A stretch of 9,388 nucleotides of DNA from Clostridia bacterium (GTDB taxonomy: Bacteria > Bacillota > Clostridia > Oscillospirales > Acutalibacteraceae): contig JAFYQN010000169.1 in assembly GCA_017559885.1 (NCBI GenBank), forward strand, positions 1 to 9,388. Reading direction: 5' to 3'. This document shows, in pieces, positions 6,907 through 9,388 of the stretch. The notes beneath the pieces were generated by a model. That model was given only the letters and a program-made list of their open reading frames with translations, made no database searches and was not told the origin of the DNA. How positions within the stretch are numbered: position 1 is the stretch's first letter; the number at the start of each line of letters is the position of its first letter. Position numbers and translations under genes: made by a program.

Positions 6907-8205
6907 ATGAGAATGTATGATATTATTGCAAAAAAACGTGACGGCGGTGAACTAACCGATGCCGAGATACGCTTTTTTGTAAATGGATACGTAGCAGGCG
7001 AGATACCCGATTATCAAGTATCGGCATTGCTTATGGCGATATATTTTCGCGGCATGACCGAGCGTGAGACAACCTCGCTTACACAGTATATGGCAATGTC
7101 GGGCGATATGGTTGACCTAAGTTATTTTGGTAGCACTACTGCCGACAAGCATAGCACGGGCGGTGTGGGTGATAAAACCACACTTATCGTAGCACCTATA
7201 GCTGCGGCTTGCGGACTAAAGGTTGCTAAAATGTCGGGTAGAGGACTTGGGCACACAGGTGGTACTGCCGACAAGTTAGAAGCAATAAATGGTTATAAAA
7301 CCAATCTTACAAGCGACGAGTTTTTTAACATTGTAAACAAGGTGGGAGTTGCCGTTATAACCCAAAGCGGTAATATTACCCCTGCCGATAAAAAGTTATA
7401 TGCGCTTCGTGACGTTACTGCCACGGTTGAAAGCATACCGCTTATAACAAGCAGCGTCATGAGCAAAAAAATAGCATCGGGCGCTAAAAATATTGTGCTT
7501 GACGTAAAATACGGTTCAGGCGCATTTATGAAGACCAAAGAAGATGCCGAAATCTTGGCAAACAGTATGGTAAAAATCGGTAATCTTTGCGGCAGAAAAA
7601 CGTCGGCTCTTATTACCAATATGAACGTGCCTTTAGGTTTTGCCGTTGGCAACTCGCTCGAGGTTATAGAGGCAATAAACGTGCTTAAGGGCAAGCAAAA
7701 AGGCGACCTTTATGAAATATCTATTGCTCTTGCAGGCAATATGATAGCTCTCACTCTTGGCATCACCGAGCAAGAAGGATGCAAAAAGGCAAAACACGCG
7801 CTTGATAGCGGTATGGCGTTTTTAAAATTCCGCGAGTGGATTGCCTCGCAAGGCGGCGACACCGCTTGTATTGATGACACATCACTCTTTAAATCGGCGG
7901 ATTACAGTATGCAAATTAAGGCGACAAATAGCGGTTTCATAAGCAGTATGAACTGTGAAAAAATTGGCACTGCGGCCGCCGTTTTGGGCGCAGGTCGTAT
8001 TACAAAGGATGATAAAATTGACCTTGCCGCAGGCATAATCTTAAAGCAAAAAACAGGTGACTACGTTGGTTTTGGCGATACGCTTGCAACCCTTTACAGT
8101 AATGATAAAGAAAAACTAAAATCGGCGGCAGAAATTTATAAATCGGCAATACAAATAGGCGGTAACGCAATAAGTGAACCGCTTATATATAAAACTGTAA
8201 ATTAG
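6907..8205 (+). CDS. pdp: Pyrimidine-nucleoside phosphorylase
   Basis: 432-residue enzyme of the thymidine/pyrimidine-nucleoside phosphorylase family, releasing uracil or thymine plus (deoxy)ribose-1-phosphate. The MRMYDII start and FFVNGY match B. subtilis Pdp closely. The N-terminal helical domain is followed by the phosphate loop KHSTGGVGDK (Lys81, His82, Ser83) and the family signature SGRGLGHTGGTADKLE (110-125). Expected base-binding residues are Arg168 in ALRDVTA, Ser183 and Lys187 in SSVMSKKIA. The C-terminal domain contains IGTAAAVLGAGR. Close similarity to Bacillus Pdp favours broad use of uridine and thymidine over strict thymidine phosphorylase (DeoA), but sequence alone does not settle this. 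It starts 5 nt after cdd; AAAGGA (6889-6894) inside the end of cdd is its likely ribosome binding site. Its TAG stop overlaps the binding site of the next gene. Confidence 0.96.
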   Translation: MRMYDIIAKKRDGGELTDAEIRFFVNGYVAGEIPDYQVSALLMAIYFRGMTERETTSLTQYMAMSGDMVDLSYFGSTTADKHSTGGVGDKTTLIVAPIAAACGLKVAKMSGRGLGHTGGTADKLEAINGYKTNLTSDEFFNIVNKVGVAVITQSGNITPADKKLYALRDVTATVESIPLITSSVMSKKIASGAKNIVLDVKYGSGAFMKTKEDAEILANSMVKIGNLCGRKTSALITNMNVPLGFAVGNSLEVIEAINVLKGKQKGDLYEISIALAGNMIALTLGITEQEGCKKAKHALDSGMAFLKFREWIASQGGDTACIDDTSLFKSADYSMQIKATNSGFISSMNCEKIGTAAAVLGAGRITKDDKIDLAAGIILKQKTGDYVGFGDTLATLYSNDKEKLKSAAEIYKSAIQIGGNAISEPLIYKTVN

Positions 8206-8212
8206 GTGTTTT

Positions 8213-8893
8213 ATGGAAAATCAATATACTCGCACCATCGCTATTTTAGGCGAAGATGCTATAACAAAACTTAAAAATTCTCATGTTGCAGTATTTGGCG
8301 TAGGTGGGGTTGGTTCTTATACCGTCGAAGCGCTTGCTCGCGCAGGGGTAGGCAAAATAGACCTTATCGATAATGATACCTTTAACGTTACAAACATCAA
8401 TCGACAACTTTATGCCACCCACAAAACAATAGGGCAATATAAGGTTGACGTGGCAAAAAATCGCATTTTAGACATTAACCCCGACTGTCAAGTTGCGGCG
8501 CACAAAATGTTTTATCTGCCTGAAAATGCTGACAGTATAGACCTGTCAAAATATTACTATATTGTTGACGCTATTGATACGGTGTCGGCAAAGGTGGAGC
8601 TTATTGTTCGCGCTAATAAGTGTGGTGTGCCAATAATTAGCAGTATGGGTACAGGTAATAAACTGCATCCCGAAATGTTTGAAGTAAGCGATATTTACAA
8701 AACAAGCGTGTGCCCACTTGCAAAGGTAATGCGAACACGTCTTAAAAAAGAGGGTATTAAAAAACTAAAGGTTATATATTCTAAAGAAGAACCAACAACC
8801 AACCCTGATAATATAATTGGTTCGGTACCATTTGTGCCAAGTGTAGCAGGTTTGATTATTGCCGGCGAGGTAATAAAAGATTTGATAGTTTGA
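8213..8893 (+). CDS. tcdA: tRNA threonylcarbamoyladenosine dehydratase (ThiF/MoeB/E1-like)
   Basis: 226-residue E1-like ATP-dependent enzyme. TcdA family members cyclise N6-threonylcarbamoyladenosine at position 37 of ANN-decoding tRNAs to ct6A. Visible: RTIAILGEDAITKL lead-in, nucleotide-binding GVGGVGS (29-35), LIDNDTFNVTNINRQ (51-65, with the Arg and Asp that contact ATP), DAIDTVSAK, and PLAKVMRTRLKKEGI followed by VIYSKEEP, which are TcdA/YgdL-like rather than ThiF- or MoeB-like. The zinc Cys pairs of MoeB/ThiF are absent. It begins 7 nt after pdp with AGGTG (8204-8208) just upstream, so it is cotranscribed with the salvage genes although functionally unrelated. Its stop TGA (8891-8893) is bases 5-7 of the second structured repeat, so its last codon GTT is also repeat sequence. 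Confidence 0.9.
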   Translation: MENQYTRTIAILGEDAITKLKNSHVAVFGVGGVGSYTVEALARAGVGKIDLIDNDTFNVTNINRQLYATHKTIGQYKVDVAKNRILDINPDCQVAAHKMFYLPENADSIDLSKYYYIVDAIDTVSAKVELIVRANKCGVPIISSMGTGNKLHPEMFEVSDIYKTSVCPLAKVMRTRLKKEGIKKLKVIYSKEEPTTNPDNIIGSVPFVPSVAGLIIAGEVIKDLIV

Positions 8894-8989
8894 ATAAAAT
8901 CGCCCATAGCACCATTTTGCTCGGGGCGGTATAGATTATACAGCACCACTCGCGGCAAAATAGCACTATGAACGATTTTCTTTCAAACT
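8887..8989 (+). repeat. Structured intergenic element, copy 2 (putative ncRNA or palindromic MITE-like repeat)
   Basis: A 103-nt element bounded by AGTTTGA and TCAAACT, same orientation as the copy at 5649-5752 and about 80% identical. Pairing: ends 8887-8893 with 8983-8989; AAAATCG 8896-8902 with CGATTTT 8973-8979; CATAG 8905-8909 with CTATG 8966-8970; ATTTTGC 8914-8920 with GCAAAAT 8955-8961; apical hairpin GTATA 8929-8933 / TATAC 8937-8941 with loop GAT. This copy forms longer helices than copy 1. Blocks outside the helices such as GGGGCGG and CAGCACCACTC are identical in both copies. The left end overlaps the end of tcdA and the right end lies 37 nt before the TTG start of the next gene. 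No target-site duplication is visible. Confidence 0.8.
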
Positions 8990-9007
8990 GTATTATTTAA
9001 ATTTTGA

Positions 9008-9035
9008 TTGATAGGATTGAAATAAATTGTATAAT
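9008..9035 (+). promoter_or_regulatory. Promoter-like sequence straddling the start of the last gene
   Basis: TTGATA (9008-9013), a 16-bp spacer and a perfect TATAAT (9030-9035) match 11 of 12 sigma-A consensus positions. RNA would start near 9042, downstream of the proposed TTG start at 9027, so this promoter and that start cannot serve the same transcript. It may be a chance match in AT-rich sequence. Confidence 0.35.
9013..9016 (+). promoter_or_regulatory. Ribosome binding site supporting a TTG start
   Basis: AGGA lies 10 nt before TTG 9027. It is the only ribosome-binding-like sequence near the only ATG/GTG/TTG codon between the in-frame stop TGA (9018-9020) and the conserved HRG motif. 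Confidence 0.55.
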
Positions 9036-9388
9036 ACGATAAAAATTCAAAATAAAAAAGGTACCAAATTTATAGCCCACCGCGGTCTGTCAGGTCTTGA
9101 ACTTGAAAACACAACTTCGGCTTTTGTGGCGGCAGGCAATCGTAGTTACGTAGGTATCGAAACCGACGTTCACGTGACGCGTGACGGTTATTTTGTAACT
9201 TTTCACGACGATACAACAGGTCGGCTTTGTGACAAAAATCTCGAAATAAAAAAGACCGATTACAAAAAACTTGCCGCTCTTAATTTAACTCCGCAAAAAA
9301 ATCGCACAACAGGTGGCGATTTTAAAATTCCCGAGTTTAAAGATTATCTTTGCGTTTGCGCTCAGTATGAAAAGATTGCGGTCGTTGA
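9027..9388 (+). CDS. Glycerophosphodiester phosphodiesterase family protein, 3' partial
   Basis: Open frame running off the right edge, about 120 codons visible. GDPD enzymes hydrolyse glycerophosphodiesters (deacylated phospholipid head groups) to glycerol-3-phosphate and an alcohol, using a metal ion. Motifs at the N-terminus of the TIM barrel are clear: AHRG (His codon 9078-9080), ENTTSAF, then ETDVHVTRDGYFVTFHDDTTGR, which supplies the metal-binding Glu and Asp and the second catalytic His. No signal peptide, so probably cytoplasmic, of the short UgpQ/GlpQ2 type; the rest of the barrel is outside the window. There is no ATG in frame before HRG. TTG 9027 (MYNTIKIQNKKGTKFIAHRG) is the only usual start codon after the in-frame stop at 9018 and has AGGA 10 nt upstream. 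The family is certain; the start is moderately supported. Confidence 0.88.
   Translation, partial: MYNTIKIQNKKGTKFIAHRGLSGLELENTTSAFVAAGNRSYVGIETDVHVTRDGYFVTFHDDTTGRLCDKNLEIKKTDYKKLAALNLTPQKNRTTGGDFKIPEFKDYLCVCAQYEKIAVV

Noticed and set aside
8930..8942. Perfect TATAAT on the minus strand inside repeat copy 2
   Set aside because: No usable -35 lies about 17 bp upstream on that strand, copy 1 does not keep the hexamer, and no minus-strand gene follows. It is part of the apical hairpin.
5649..8989. The two repeats as part of a CRISPR array
   Set aside because: Only two copies, over 3 kb apart, about 104 nt long and diverged; there are no regular spacers or cas genes.

Overview
The window is a moderately AT-rich stretch (roughly 40% G+C by eye) in which every gene lies on the + strand. 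It looks like a low-GC Gram-positive anaerobe, most likely a gut-type member of the Clostridia. This rests on AGGAGG-type ribosome binding sites, extended -10 promoter sequence, a T-tailed intrinsic terminator, Bacillus/Clostridium-type Pdp and tetrameric Cdd, and a stand-alone beta-CASP RNase. TGA is used as a stop and TGG for Trp, so the code is standard. The genus cannot be read from the sequence.

Layout. (1) 2-1096: a RodA-type SEDS peptidoglycan polymerase cut by the left edge, followed after 10 nt by a cytoplasmic LacZ-family (GH2) beta-galactosidase (1107-3920). The unit ends in a strong intrinsic terminator (3923-3967). (2) A new promoter near 3985-4013 drives a beta-CASP metallo-beta-lactamase RNase (4048-5649). 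(3) A compact nucleoside-salvage cluster follows: deoD (5787-6503), cdd (6500-6901, 4-nt overlap), pdp (6907-8205) and tcdA (8213-8893). Cdd turns (deoxy)cytidine into (deoxy)uridine, Pdp phosphorolyses uridine and thymidine, and DeoD phosphorolyses purine nucleosides, so together they release bases and (deoxy)ribose-1-phosphate. TcdA, a tRNA t6A-modifying enzyme, rides along. (4) 9027 to the right edge: the N-terminal part of a glycerophosphodiester phosphodiesterase that starts with TTG.

The most unusual content lies between genes. Two intergenic gaps (5649-5752 and 8887-8989) each hold a copy of a ~104-nt element, about 80% identical, bounded by AGTTTGA and TCAAACT. Each copy folds into a long interrupted stem with an apical hairpin. 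Several differences between the copies are compensatory, preserving base pairs, while internal single-stranded blocks are unchanged. Both copies have the same orientation, abut the stop codon of the preceding gene and end 34 or 37 nt before the next start codon. This suggests an uncharacterised structured RNA or a palindromic MITE-like repeat under structural constraint. I do not recognise it as a named family.

No gene-free stretch longer than 300 bases exists. No tRNA, rRNA, CRISPR array or insertion sequence is visible.
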